From Pseudomonas triticifolii (GTDB taxonomy: Bacteria; Pseudomonadota; Gammaproteobacteria; Pseudomonadales; Pseudomonadaceae), in NCBI RefSeq assembly GCF_014358015.1, contig NZ_JACONV010000015.1:55804-119803 (forward strand): DNA of 64,000 nucleotides, given 5' to 3'. The position numbers and the translations under genes were made by a program. The notes beneath the pieces are model-generated. The model did no database searches, was not told the origin of the DNA, and saw only the letters and a list, made by a program, of their open reading frames with translations. Each line of letters begins with the position of its first letter. The first letter of the stretch is position 1. Positions 36,268 through 45,109 of this stretch are shown piece after piece.

Positions 36268-37907
36268 TTGAATCTTTGCGGGTAAGGCAACCATGCACCC
36301 TGCTCCTTGATTCGCACATAAGGCTTGCCGTCGTAGTTCAGAACCACGGTGCCGGCGTTTTCCGAGACCACCGGTGTCTGCGGCAGGTTGGCCAGCAATA
36401 CCTGCCAGTCCGGGCCAAGCCCTTCACGCTGTGGTGGTGCGGCGTAAAGACGTGAAATGATTTCCGAAAGCGCCAGGTAACTGCTCGATGCGCTGACATG
36501 GATCGGCCCGGAGCGCGGATTGCTGCCCATGCCGATCAGCTTGACGCCCACCGGTACGTGGGTGATCGAGGGGCTGGGGATCTCTCGCATGCCGGAAATC
36601 TGCATGCGGTCGCCATGCAGCGCCGCGCCGTGTTCCGGCACAATCACCACCGCCACGCGCCGGCCGCTCTTTTCCAGCTGCTTGAGAAAGGCGTTCAGGT
36701 CATCGATCAGGCTTTGCGCACGGGTTTTGTAATCGGCGCTGCGAGTGCCGCCATCGGCCGTCACGATACGGTTGCCGTCGTGCAGCGTGGTGGAGTTGTA
36801 AAACAGGGCCACCCGCGAATCGCTCTGCGCGGTACGGTACCGCCACCATTTGTCCAGCACCTCGCGGTCACGCCAGATCGGCGAGCCATCGAAACCCACC
36901 AGGTTGCGCGGCAGGTCGGCGGTGCTCACTTGTGGATCTGGCAAGGAGCCCTGGGCGCGGACCTCATCGATGAAACCTTCGAACTTGCCGGTGTGGTTAA
37001 GCATGACTTCGCTGCTGAAACCGAGCTTGCGCAGGTCATCCATCAACAGGCATTGCTGCGGCGCCATGCCGTAGAGCTTGCTGTGCGGCTGCTGCCCGCA
37101 ACTGGCGCGCAACAGGCGAATCGCGGCCGGACCGCTGTAGGCCGTGGCGGAGTTGAAGTTGTCGAACACCATGTCCATCTGCTGCAACAAAGGGTTATCG
37201 CGCAGGCCAACGGCCTCCAGATCGTCCCAGGCCATGGAACAGATGTTGATCAGCAGCAGGTCGAAAGGCTGCGCGGCTGAAGTGGAAGGCTCAAACTTCA
37301 CCTGCCGTCCGGCCTCGGTGGTGTAGAACTGTTGCAGGTAGGCGTCCAGCGTCGGGCTGTCCGGCTCCACGCCGGACACAGTCTGTGTCACGCTCCCCGG
37401 ACTGCCGCTCATCTGCGCCACAGGCGTCGGTGCCTGCATGGCCAACAGACCCGTGCCGCCCAGCCAGGCCAGGCTCGCCAGGGTCAGGGACGTCAGACGT
37501 AGCCACTGGCGTACGGAAAAGAACACGATCACCAGAATCAGCAGCGCGCCGCATACGTTCCAGTCAATGAAACGACCTGCCAGCTCCAGCAGGTACTCAT
37601 GAGTGAAATTCAGCACCCCCGGCTGGTCCAGCAAACGGCTGAACGGCGGCAGCCAGGTGTCCTGGTAGAACAATGCCACGCCCACCGGAATCGCAATCAG
37701 CGTGCGCAGAAACGCCAGCGTCCGGTTGCGCAGGGGCGCCAGCAGCACGGCGGCAAAAAGCAGGTTGGGCAAGACCTGCAGGTTCAGGTAGCCGCCCCAA
37801 AGCAGGGCCAGCTTGATGAGGAAATACAGGTTCCACAGCCCAAGACCTGGCCAGGTACGCATGGCCGCCGAAACGGCGGGATGTTCAACTCGGTTCATCA
37901 GCATCAT
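36264..37907 (-). CDS. bcsG: Cellulose phosphoethanolamine transferase
   Basis: The product has 547 residues. The N-terminal third has several membrane helices, and the periplasmic part is an alkaline-phosphatase-fold transferase. Catalytic residues seen in the E. coli enzyme are all present: Ser258 in AYSGPAA (E. coli Ser278), Cys223 in NICSMAWDDL, His376 in TTLHDGN, and Glu425-His426 in VPEHGAA. It transfers phosphoethanolamine from phosphatidylethanolamine to glucan. Two adjacent ATG codons at 37907 and 37904 are possible starts. The gene lies between bcsF and bcsR. Confidence 0.94.
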   Translation of the reverse strand: MMLMNRVEHPAVSAAMRTWPGLGLWNLYFLIKLALLWGGYLNLQVLPNLLFAAVLLAPLRNRTLAFLRTLIAIPVGVALFYQDTWLPPFSRLLDQPGVLNFTHEYLLELAGRFIDWNVCGALLILVIVFFSVRQWLRLTSLTLASLAWLGGTGLLAMQAPTPVAQMSGSPGSVTQTVSGVEPDSPTLDAYLQQFYTTEAGRQVKFEPSTSAAQPFDLLLINICSMAWDDLEAVGLRDNPLLQQMDMVFDNFNSATAYSGPAAIRLLRASCGQQPHSKLYGMAPQQCLLMDDLRKLGFSSEVMLNHTGKFEGFIDEVRAQGSLPDPQVSTADLPRNLVGFDGSPIWRDREVLDKWWRYRTAQSDSRVALFYNSTTLHDGNRIVTADGGTRSADYKTRAQSLIDDLNAFLKQLEKSGRRVAVVIVPEHGAALHGDRMQISGMREIPSPSITHVPVGVKLIGMGSNPRSGPIHVSASSSYLALSEIISRLYAAPPQREGLGPDWQVLLANLPQTPVVSENAGTVVLNYDGKPYVRIKEQGAWLPYPQRFK

Positions 37908-38085
37908 TCACGACAGGGGCGGCAGGCACTCGACGGCGCACGCCTCGAAACTTGAGATGCCGGGGCGGCAATTGCTGCTCCAGCCAACGCGTCAGGTGAT
38001 GGCGAAAACGACGCAGCATCAGCATCGACGCGATGGTCAGCAGGCAACTGGCCGCCATCACCTGCACCAACTGGATAAACGTCAT
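37885..38085 (-). CDS. bcsF: Small membrane protein BcsF
   Basis: The product has 66 residues. The ATG at 38085 (MTFIQLVQVMAASCLLTIAS) overlaps the bcsE stop by three bases. It has one N-terminal transmembrane segment and a basic tail (RRFRHHLTRWLEQQLPPRHL), the shape of BcsF, which recruits BcsE to the membrane. It overlaps bcsG by 23 bases. Confidence 0.85.
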   Translation of the reverse strand: MTFIQLVQVMAASCLLTIASMLMLRRFRHHLTRWLEQQLPPRHLKFRGVRRRVPAAPVVNDADEPS

Positions 38086-39623
38086 GGGCAAGGCTCCGAC
38101 AGGGTCAACGTGATGCGTTGCGGCGCGTAGCCGTGGCGGCCAATGGCCGCGCCCAGATCGGCCGTCACCTGCTCGACCGCAAGGGCTGGCAGGTCGGTGA
38201 GTCCGGTGGCGGTCAGAAAGTCCTGGCGGGGCAATACGTCCACTGCCGTGAGCGACTTGCATTCACTGAAGAGGTCGCGCCATGGCAGACGACAGATATT
38301 GCCCAGCGCCGGCTCCAGGCCGTCACCCCGGCATGCGAACAGGAACAGGTAAAACATGCCGTCGAGCACGCATGCCACGTCGCCGAAGCGGCGCAGGGTG
38401 ATCTGGCTCATGTACTGCTCAATGTTCAAATCACCGCGCGGCCGCAGGCGCAACAATTGATGAGTCACCTCGCCCGCCGCGCCGTGGTAGACGTCTTCGA
38501 GCAGGGTGATGAACTCGGCGGGCGACAACATCCCCCGCTGGGTCGGAGGTCGCAGGCGGTCGAACAGCGCCTGAATGTCTGGCATCTGACGATAGCGCCA
38601 GGTCTGTCCCTGGGTGCTGTCGACCAGGCTGAGAAAGTGCGCCAGCTGGGTCTTGAACGGCACGATCAGGTTGGCACCACAGGCCAGCAGCAAACGCTCA
38701 TCCCGGTAGCGCAGGCAGGGTTCTGTTTCGCGCACCACAATCTTCAGCAGTACGCCGCTCTGCTCGCGCAACTGGTGCAATTCACGGCCCAGGATTTCCA
38801 CATCCTTGTTGCTTTCCAGCGCCACGATCACTGTTGCCGCACGGGCCTGCGCGGCTTGCGTCAGGAGGTCCTGACGACGCTCGAACAACCGCCACTGATC
38901 CGACAGCGGTGCGGCACCTTCAAGCGCGGCACGCTGGGTCAGGTAGATGCGCTGGTCGTCGACACGCACGGTGGCATTGCTCGTATTCCAGGACTCACTG
39001 AGCGTAAAACCGGCGTCGACCTTTTCCAGCTCGAACGCCTGCGAGGCGCAGACGCCCAGTTCGCTGTGCCAGAAATTGAGCTGATAGCAGATGCCGCTGT
39101 CGCGCCGATAGAGCTGGGCCAGTCCGGAGGTGTGCTCGTTGAGCGACAGCAGTTTTTCATGCAACTGCGCAGCGGGTCCGTGACACAGGATCAGCAACGT
39201 TGCATCACGCTGCCCAAGCCATTCGCGTGTGCTCTCGCACCAGCGTTGCAGGTAGGCCAGGGAGAAGTTTTCCAGACTCGAGGACGGCACCATCAACAGC
39301 AATTGGCTGCCGGGCGGCGTGTGAGCACGGTGCAAGTCGCGGGTCAGGGCTTTGAAGGCGATAGGCGCCACATCCGCTTCGGTCGAAAACAGGCGCAGCA
39401 TCGCAGGGCCGCAGTCCTCGGACAGGCCGTCGATGACGTCGTGCGGATCGATGCCCAGTCCCAGCAGCGAAGCACTGACCGACTCAGGCAGAGCAGCAAG
39501 AAACTGACGGGCAAGGGTAGTGGCGTCGCTGGTGATATCGGAAATCACCCAATACACACCGCCCTGCCGCAACGACATATGCTCATCCCGCAGCTGCTGG
39601 ATGGCCAAGGTGACCTGAGCCAA
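38082..39623 (-). CDS. bcsE: c-di-GMP-binding cellulose regulator BcsE
   Basis: The product has 513 residues. Similarity to E. coli BcsE is clear in LEGAAPLSDQWRLF and in YRDERLLLACGANLIVPF. The GIL domain keeps an RxxD c-di-GMP site, R412-F-G-D415, in the segment TLRRFGDVACVLDGMFYLFL. The first in-frame initiator is a TTG at 39623 (MAQVTLAIQQ), and an ATG 15 residues later is an alternative. It is the first gene of the bcsEFGRQABZC series. BcsE senses c-di-GMP and boosts cellulose and phosphoethanolamine transfer. Confidence 0.9.
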   Translation of the reverse strand: MAQVTLAIQQLRDEHMSLRQGGVYWVISDITSDATTLARQFLAALPESVSASLLGLGIDPHDVIDGLSEDCGPAMLRLFSTEADVAPIAFKALTRDLHRAHTPPGSQLLLMVPSSSLENFSLAYLQRWCESTREWLGQRDATLLILCHGPAAQLHEKLLSLNEHTSGLAQLYRRDSGICYQLNFWHSELGVCASQAFELEKVDAGFTLSESWNTSNATVRVDDQRIYLTQRAALEGAAPLSDQWRLFERRQDLLTQAAQARAATVIVALESNKDVEILGRELHQLREQSGVLLKIVVRETEPCLRYRDERLLLACGANLIVPFKTQLAHFLSLVDSTQGQTWRYRQMPDIQALFDRLRPPTQRGMLSPAEFITLLEDVYHGAAGEVTHQLLRLRPRGDLNIEQYMSQITLRRFGDVACVLDGMFYLFLFACRGDGLEPALGNICRLPWRDLFSECKSLTAVDVLPRQDFLTATGLTDLPALAVEQVTADLGAAIGRHGYAPQRITLTLSEPCP

Positions 39624-40176
39624 GTACTACCCCATACATTCGAATACATGCACATGCACAGGCACCGGGTCGGGGCTGCGCAACTGCCAGATGATGTTTT
39701 TACCTGCGGCAGTCCGTGCCTGGCCTGGTCGACCGAATTGACATGCGCCAGCCAAAGCCAGCGGCGTATTCGAAAAGGGGGAGGCTCAACGACCTGAGCA
39801 CACTGACCTGTCTGTGCGTTTGGTCATCTGTGCCGTGGCCGGTGCAAAAACAGCGCTAATGTGTGATATCAATTTGATTGTGTCAATATTTTGTTGCGAG
39901 TTAAGCAATCAATTAGATGAGTGACCTAATATAAAAATAACGGCATTTTATTGACCTTAAAATGTTGACGCTCTGTTTCGGCTGCTTGTTTGAAAACTTG
40001 AGTCTGTGACCGAAAAAGACGGGTTGACGCTGATCCTGTCGTTTTCTTTTTTTCCACAGCCACTCATAAGTAATCCTGAATTTATGTCAGAAAACCCTTT
40101 TTATTCAAAGGCTTGTAATTATAAATAATATAGATAGCTAGATATCTAGCTATCTATACAAGCAACCAAAAGGACG
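39624..40176. other. AT-rich leader of the cellulose operon
   Basis: These 553 bases contain no plausible gene. From about 39840 the base composition drops to strongly AT-rich, unlike the genes on both sides, which suggests curved DNA, xenogeneic silencing or imported sequence. It holds the promoter region for bcsE and, at its right end, the perfect palindrome at 40129-40158. I could not assign a specific promoter. Confidence 0.6.
40129..40158. repeat. 30-bp perfect palindrome, CTAG-rich, at the right edge of the cellulose module
   Basis: The 15-base arm TATAGATAGCTAGAT (40129-40143) is followed without a gap by its exact reverse complement (40144-40158). It contains two CTAG tetranucleotides. 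It lies 19 bases after the mltA stop codon and could serve as its transcript end, but no T-run follows. It resembles the inverted repeat at 25682-25707 on the other side of the bcs genes. Confidence 0.75.
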
Positions 40177-41340
40177 TCACTCCGTTGCGGGCAGCGCCAT
40201 TCCCTTGGGCCACAGCAGCCAGATATTGCCCTTCTGCTTCATGTCGCCCGCCAGCTTGCCCGCCTCCTCGCCCGTTCCCCAGAACAGGTCGGCACGCACC
40301 TGACCCGCAATAGCGCCGCCGGTGTCTTGGGCGGCCACCGGGCGTACCACGCTGCTGCCATCAGGGCGTGTGGTCGACAGCCACAGCAGGCTGCCCAGCG
40401 GAATGACCTTGCGGTCGATCGCAACGCTGTAGCCCGCCGTCAGCGGTACATTGAGCGAACCGCGCGGGCCTTCAGTGCTGTCCGGGTTGCGGCCGAAAAA
40501 CACATAACTGGGGTTGCTGCCCAGCAGCTCGGGGACACGCTGCGGATTGGCTTTGGCCCAGTCAGCGATGGCGCCCATGGTCACCTCTTCCTTCTTCAAC
40601 TGGCCCTGCTCAACCAGCCAGCGGCCAATGGCTTTATAGGGGCGACCGTTCTGATCGGCGTACGCCAGGCGCACCTGCGAACCATCCTCCAGACGTACAC
40701 GCCCCGACCCTTGAATCTGCAGAAACTGCAGGTCCATCGGGTCAGTCAGCCAGGCAACCACAGGGGCATTGAGGCCCTGAGCGCCGATGGTGGCGGCGTC
40801 GTCATAGGGCTTGAGCACACGGCCCTCAAGACGCCCACGCAGGCGCTTGCCCTTGAGTTCGGGGTAGATGCTGTCCAGGTTGACCACGATCAGATCATCC
40901 GGGACGCCATACACCGGCACACGGGCGGTGGCGGTCTGCGTCAGGCTGCCGGGGTACACCGGCTCGTAATAACCGGTAATCAGGCCATCGGCGCTGCCGC
41001 CTTCAGCGCGCAGGCTGTAGACCTGCAACTGACTGTTCAGAAAGACCCGGATCTGTTCTGCATCCGGCGCAGGCGACAGGCTGGCCGCTGCGGCACAGGT
41101 CGGCCCCCAGATCGCGTCGGCCTTCAAACGTGTACACGCGCTGCGCCACGCGCTGAAACCGGCCTGCAGATCCGCATCGGAGACGGCGGGCAATGCTTCC
41201 CAACTGGCCTGGGTATAGGTGGTGTGAGGCGGTTTTGGGGGGGTGACCGGCTTGTCGGACGTGTCGCACGCCGCCAGCATCGCTGCCAACGGCAGGACCA
41301 GCACCAGGCGCCGGTGCCAGGGTTTGAAAGAGAACGTCAT
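40177..41340 (-). CDS. mltA: Membrane-bound lytic murein transglycosylase A
   Basis: The product has 387 residues from the ATG at 41340 (MTFSFKPWHRRLVLVLPLAA). It has a lipoprotein signal with lipobox LAAC (Cys25). MltA features are GLITGYYEPVYPGS, LQIQGSGRVRLEDG, SYVFFGRNP and the catalytic-aspartate segment VRPVAAQDTGGAIAG. It cleaves peptidoglycan glycan strands and forms anhydromuropeptides at the outer-membrane inner face. It is a single gene, divergent from dps. Confidence 0.94.
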   Translation of the reverse strand: MTFSFKPWHRRLVLVLPLAAMLAACDTSDKPVTPPKPPHTTYTQASWEALPAVSDADLQAGFSAWRSACTRLKADAIWGPTCAAAASLSPAPDAEQIRVFLNSQLQVYSLRAEGGSADGLITGYYEPVYPGSLTQTATARVPVYGVPDDLIVVNLDSIYPELKGKRLRGRLEGRVLKPYDDAATIGAQGLNAPVVAWLTDPMDLQFLQIQGSGRVRLEDGSQVRLAYADQNGRPYKAIGRWLVEQGQLKKEEVTMGAIADWAKANPQRVPELLGSNPSYVFFGRNPDSTEGPRGSLNVPLTAGYSVAIDRKVIPLGSLLWLSTTRPDGSSVVRPVAAQDTGGAIAGQVRADLFWGTGEEAGKLAGDMKQKGNIWLLWPKGMALPATE

Positions 41341-41417
41341 CAGCGCGAATCCTTGTACAGCCACAGCAGGCTTGAGGGTAAAAGCCGCCATTGTGGCCTA
41401 AGCGGGCGCTGTGACCT

Positions 41418-41462
41418 AGGCTCTGTAGGAAAAGTGGCTGCTCCACTTTTCGTACAGAGCCT
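41418..41462. repeat. Long hairpin between mltA and dps, resembling abutted IS ends
   Basis: Arms AGGCTCTGTAGGAAAAGTGG (41418-41437) and CCACTTTTCGTACAGAGCCT (41443-41462) pair over 20 bases with one mismatch around a 5-base loop. It has no T-run. The motif resembles terminal inverted repeats of insertion sequences placed back to back, but no transposase is present. Confidence 0.5.
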
Positions 41463-41604
41463 GGGGACAGACGGACAGGCCATCGCCTGACTGATCCCAT
41501 AGGTTGTCTGGATGGTGGTCATTGCCAACGGTGATTTCCGCTGGCGATCTGCGTTTTCTAGAATGGCCTCAACTTCTGAAAACATCTGACCCTTGAGGAC
41601 TGAT

Positions 41605-42078
41605 ATGCGTATTGAAATCGGCATCAACGAGCAGGATCGCCAACAGATCGTCGACGGCCTGTCGCACCTGCTGTCCGACACCTATGTGTTGTATTTGAAA
41701 ACCCACAACTTCCACTGGAACGTCACCGGCCCGATGTTCCGCACCTTGCACTTGCTGTTCGAAGAGCAGTACACCGAGCTTGCCACGGCGGTCGATTCCA
41801 TCGCCGAGCGTATCCGCGCCCTGGGCTTCCCGGCACCGGGCACCTACTCGACCTACGCCCGCCTCTCCTCAATCAAGGAAGAGCCCGGCGTCCCTGACGC
41901 CGCCGAGATGATCAAGCAATTGGTAGACGGTCAGGAAGCGGTGGTACGCACCGCACGCAGCCTGTTCCCGCTGCTGGAAAAAGTCAGCGACGAACCCACC
42001 GCCGACCTGCTGACCCAGCGCATGCAGGTCCACGAAAAAGCCGCGTGGATGCTGCGCACGTTGCTGGAAGGCAATTGA
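41605..42078 (+). CDS. dps: Dps-family ferritin-like DNA protection protein
   Basis: The product has 157 residues from the ATG at 41605, preferred over a TTG four codons earlier. The Dps ferroxidase signature is present in YLKTHNFHWNVTGPMF with the conserved His residues, and HLLFEEQYTELATAVDSIAE follows. The length and the C-terminal QRMQVHEKAAWMLRTLLEG match Pseudomonas Dps. It forms dodecamers that store iron with peroxide and shield DNA in stress. It is a single gene with a GAGGACTG ribosome site. Confidence 0.93.
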   Translation: MRIEIGINEQDRQQIVDGLSHLLSDTYVLYLKTHNFHWNVTGPMFRTLHLLFEEQYTELATAVDSIAERIRALGFPAPGTYSTYARLSSIKEEPGVPDAAEMIKQLVDGQEAVVRTARSLFPLLEKVSDEPTADLLTQRMQVHEKAAWMLRTLLEGN

Positions 42079-42195
42079 CCGCAAGACGACAGGCGGCCTG
42101 TCTGGACGGTGAGTCGGATTGACCCTCTGGCATGCACGCGAAGATCGGTAGCGCATCGAGCGCAGGTGTAGACACGCTGCGCTCGACAACCGGTG

Positions 42196-43458
42196 CTAGA
42201 CGTATTCCTTGCCGTCGCTGGCAACCAGCGGCTCGCCCTTGAACACCTCAGGGCCGTCCATCGTGAGTGTCAGGGTGCCTTTGCTCCAGGCCAGCCAAGG
42301 CGTTGCCTCGCTGCAGTCTTCGGAGGTCACGCCGGAAGGGCTGAGCACAATGGACTCATGATCGATCTCGATCAAACCGATGACATAGGTATAGATACTC
42401 TCGTCGTCATAGGCCCCCGGCTTGAAATCGAACGCGCACTCCACGACCTGATTGCCGTATTCCATGCGCATGCGGGGCTTGAGCGACGCCACTGAAACAT
42501 CGCCGTTATCGACCGCCGAATAGACACTGCACACCAGCGCCACCTTGCCGCCCATGAGCCGGGAAATCTGCGGGTTGATCTCGACGGTCTCCATCGCCGG
42601 TTCCGAGGCACTGGCCGTCACAACGTCACCGGTGTGAAACACAAAGGGGTCGAGGTCGAAAGCGCCACGCTTGTCCGGTGCCTGAATGATCGACATACGG
42701 CCGTCAGGACGCAGGATGCCGATGCGCAGGTCCAGGTCGTCGTTGTCTTCATCGTCACCATTGTCGACCCAGGTCGCACTGACCTTGATCACTCTGGGTG
42801 CCGTAGGCCCTTTCTCCAGCGTGACCTTGTGCGTACTGCCGGGCTTGTCGAGCGTGATGATGGATTTGGCGATGTTCACCGGCGTGGCAGGCGGCATGGG
42901 TACAACAGGCGCCTGCTCCTCGACCTCGATGCCATACAGGCCGCACAGCCCGGCCAGCCCAATGGCGAAACCCTGCCACACGGCGCGGGCCTTGGCCTGG
43001 CCATTGCGCAGGTACAACTCAAGCACAATGATGCCGGTCTCCTGATCGAAGGACACGGGCGTCAGTTCCAGAATCTGCGCGCCAACCGTGACACGCCCCA
43101 CCAGATCGCGCACCTGGGCGAAGCCGCCGCCCGTGCCATCCTGAGTCAGGGTGATCGCGATTTTACTGATCGAGGCAGGCAGGCGTGAAAGGTCAAAACC
43201 AATACTGTGGCTGACCGTACCGCCTTGCGTCACAGGTTCCGTGAAGCTCGCAGCCCCTGATGCATGCTCGGGGGCATTGAAGAAAACCATGCCGCTGTCA
43301 TCCATGACCTTGCCGCTGTCGGTCACCAGAAAAGCCGTCAGATTGACGTCCAGATGAGCATCGGCAGCATGGCTGACCACGACCTGCCCTCTGGACGCGT
43401 CGAGGGAGGTGTTTTCGCCGGGTTTAAGGCCTTGAGTCACGTGATTTCGCCTGTCCAT
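42196..43458 (-). CDS. TerD-family (tellurium/stress) protein with two domains
   Basis: The product has about 420 residues. The N-terminal domain (LKPGENTSLDASRGQVVVSH, then DDSGMVFFN and GFDLSRLPASISKIAITLTQ) is a TerD calcium-binding fold. A proline-rich linker leads to a second related domain (KVSATWVDNGDDEDNDDLDL, RIGILRPDGRMSII). Acidic DDEDNDDLDL is the calcium-site type seen in TerD proteins. Start choice between the ATG at 43458 and a GTG five codons earlier is open. No other ter genes are adjacent, so the role is not defined. Confidence 0.82.
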   Translation of the reverse strand: MDRRNHVTQGLKPGENTSLDASRGQVVVSHAADAHLDVNLTAFLVTDSGKVMDDSGMVFFNAPEHASGAASFTEPVTQGGTVSHSIGFDLSRLPASISKIAITLTQDGTGGGFAQVRDLVGRVTVGAQILELTPVSFDQETGIIVLELYLRNGQAKARAVWQGFAIGLAGLCGLYGIEVEEQAPVVPMPPATPVNIAKSIITLDKPGSTHKVTLEKGPTAPRVIKVSATWVDNGDDEDNDDLDLRIGILRPDGRMSIIQAPDKRGAFDLDPFVFHTGDVVTASASEPAMETVEINPQISRLMGGKVALVCSVYSAVDNGDVSVASLKPRMRMEYGNQVVECAFDFKPGAYDDESIYTYVIGLIEIDHESIVLSPSGVTSEDCSEATPWLAWSKGTLTLTMDGPEVFKGEPLVASDGKEYV

Positions 43459-43530
43459 GGTAGGGACTGCCACAGTGGCTTTTCATCACCCTCAGGGTCA
43501 AGTCCCTGCCAGAGCCCCGACGCAGGCTAA

Positions 43531-44844
43531 TCATTTCAATTGATTAGCAAACCGCCCTACTGCACCCACCACCTGTTTGGCGCCGTCCTGAATTTCGACA
43601 ATCACCGACCCGGCCTCGTTGGCCAGTTGCAAGCCCTGTTCGGCCTGGGCGCGGCTGTTGGCCATGCCACGCACGGCCTCGTCGGCCAGCGCCTGGTTCT
43701 GCTGTACCACGCTGACGATCTCCTCGGTGGCCGCACTGGTGCGGCCGGCCAGTTGCCGCACTTCATCGGCCACCACGGCAAAGCCCCTGCCCTGCTCGCC
43801 GGCACGTGCCGCTTCAATGGCCGCGTTGAGGGCCAGCAGGTTGGTCTGCTGAGCGATACCGCCGATGGTCTGCACGATGGAGCTGATCAGCAATGACTGC
43901 TTGCCCAGCGCCTCAATGCCGGAGGACGCCGATTCCATTTCCTGGGAGATCTTGCGCATGGTCTGCACGGTGTTCTGCACAACGTCCGCGCCGCGCTGGG
44001 CGCTGACGTCGGTCTGCTGGGAAATCTCGAAGGCCACGCTCGCCGCCTGGCTGACGTCTTCCTCACGGGCGACCTGATCGGTCACGACGGTGGCGAACTT
44101 GACGATCTTGTAGAGCTTGCCCTGGGCGTCATGCACGGGGTTATAGGTCGCCTCGAGCCACACATCACGACCATTGCTGTCGACCCTCTTGAACCGGCTG
44201 GCCACAAACTCGCCACGGTTCAAGGTTGCCCAGAAGTCCTTGTACGCGGCCTGGCTCACGTCCTGCGGGTCACAAAACAGGCTGTGGTGCTTGCCCTTGA
44301 TCTGCGCCAGGTTGTAACCCATGCCACGCAGAAACTGCTCGTTGGCCGTCAGCACGTGGCCGCCCAGATCGAACTCGATCACCGCTGTGGAACGCAGCAA
44401 AGCCTGAATGAACGCCTGGTTCTCGGACGCCGTTTCAATGGTTTGGGTGATGTCCGAGCCATAGCACTGCACGTGCATCAGCTTGCCGCTATCGTCCAGG
44501 ACCGGCTGCCACATGGCGCGTATCCATGCCAGGCTGCCGTCGGCACGCAGGAAACGGTAATTGTCGATAACCGACTCGCCCTTCTGCACCGCGGCCCTGA
44601 GGTTGCGATAACAATCGAGCTGCTTCACATAAGCCGGCACAAACTCGTCCAGTGCGCGCCCCAGCAACTGATCTTCGCCATACCCCAGCATCGTGAGGAA
44701 GTTATCGTTGACGTGGGTGAGGCGGTAACTGGCATCCAGCGTCAGCCCCACCATGCAGGCATCAATACCATTCTGCATCTGCCTGAATATCGATAACTCG
44801 GCCTGTTGTGCCAGTAATTCCTTTTTCAAGCGAGTATTGAACAT
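43531..44844 (-). CDS. Soluble PAS-PAS methyl-accepting chemotaxis protein (BdlA-like)
   Basis: The product has 437 residues from the ATG at 44844 (MFNTRLKKELLAQQAELSIF). Two PAS domains (HVNDNFLTMLGYGEDQLLGR; TANEQFLRGMGYNLAQIKGK) are followed by the signalling domain with the conserved hairpin tip GGIAQQTNLLALNAAIEAAR and GRGFAVVADEVRQLAGR. There are no transmembrane segments, so it is cytoplasmic. The architecture matches BdlA of P. aeruginosa, which controls biofilm dispersal. Stimulus unknown. Confidence 0.9.
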   Translation of the reverse strand: MFNTRLKKELLAQQAELSIFRQMQNGIDACMVGLTLDASYRLTHVNDNFLTMLGYGEDQLLGRALDEFVPAYVKQLDCYRNLRAAVQKGESVIDNYRFLRADGSLAWIRAMWQPVLDDSGKLMHVQCYGSDITQTIETASENQAFIQALLRSTAVIEFDLGGHVLTANEQFLRGMGYNLAQIKGKHHSLFCDPQDVSQAAYKDFWATLNRGEFVASRFKRVDSNGRDVWLEATYNPVHDAQGKLYKIVKFATVVTDQVAREEDVSQAASVAFEISQQTDVSAQRGADVVQNTVQTMRKISQEMESASSGIEALGKQSLLISSIVQTIGGIAQQTNLLALNAAIEAARAGEQGRGFAVVADEVRQLAGRTSAATEEIVSVVQQNQALADEAVRGMANSRAQAEQGLQLANEAGSVIVEIQDGAKQVVGAVGRFANQLK

Positions 44845-45109
44845 GGCTGCACCGATCTGTGAGTTATACAACGTTATCGGCAGCAGCGTAGCCGGGTTGA
44901 GCGCCCTGCGTACTGGATTTTCATTGTGCAAAACAGCGCTCAGATTTGCCCAATGAACATCCAGGGCACTCACATGTTTGCGACCAGAGAGGTTGCGCTC
45001 GTCATGTCGTTCGAGTGGCGCTAAAACAAAGGACTACGCTTCAGGCATGCGAACTTGGGCAGTGCATGCACCTGTAAACATCATCGTCATGTTTAAGGAA
45101 TCGCCTGCC

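Noticed and set aside
42090..42104. Small palindrome after dps as a terminator
   Set aside because: The stem is short with almost no loop and lacks a T-run, so it cannot be supported as a terminator.
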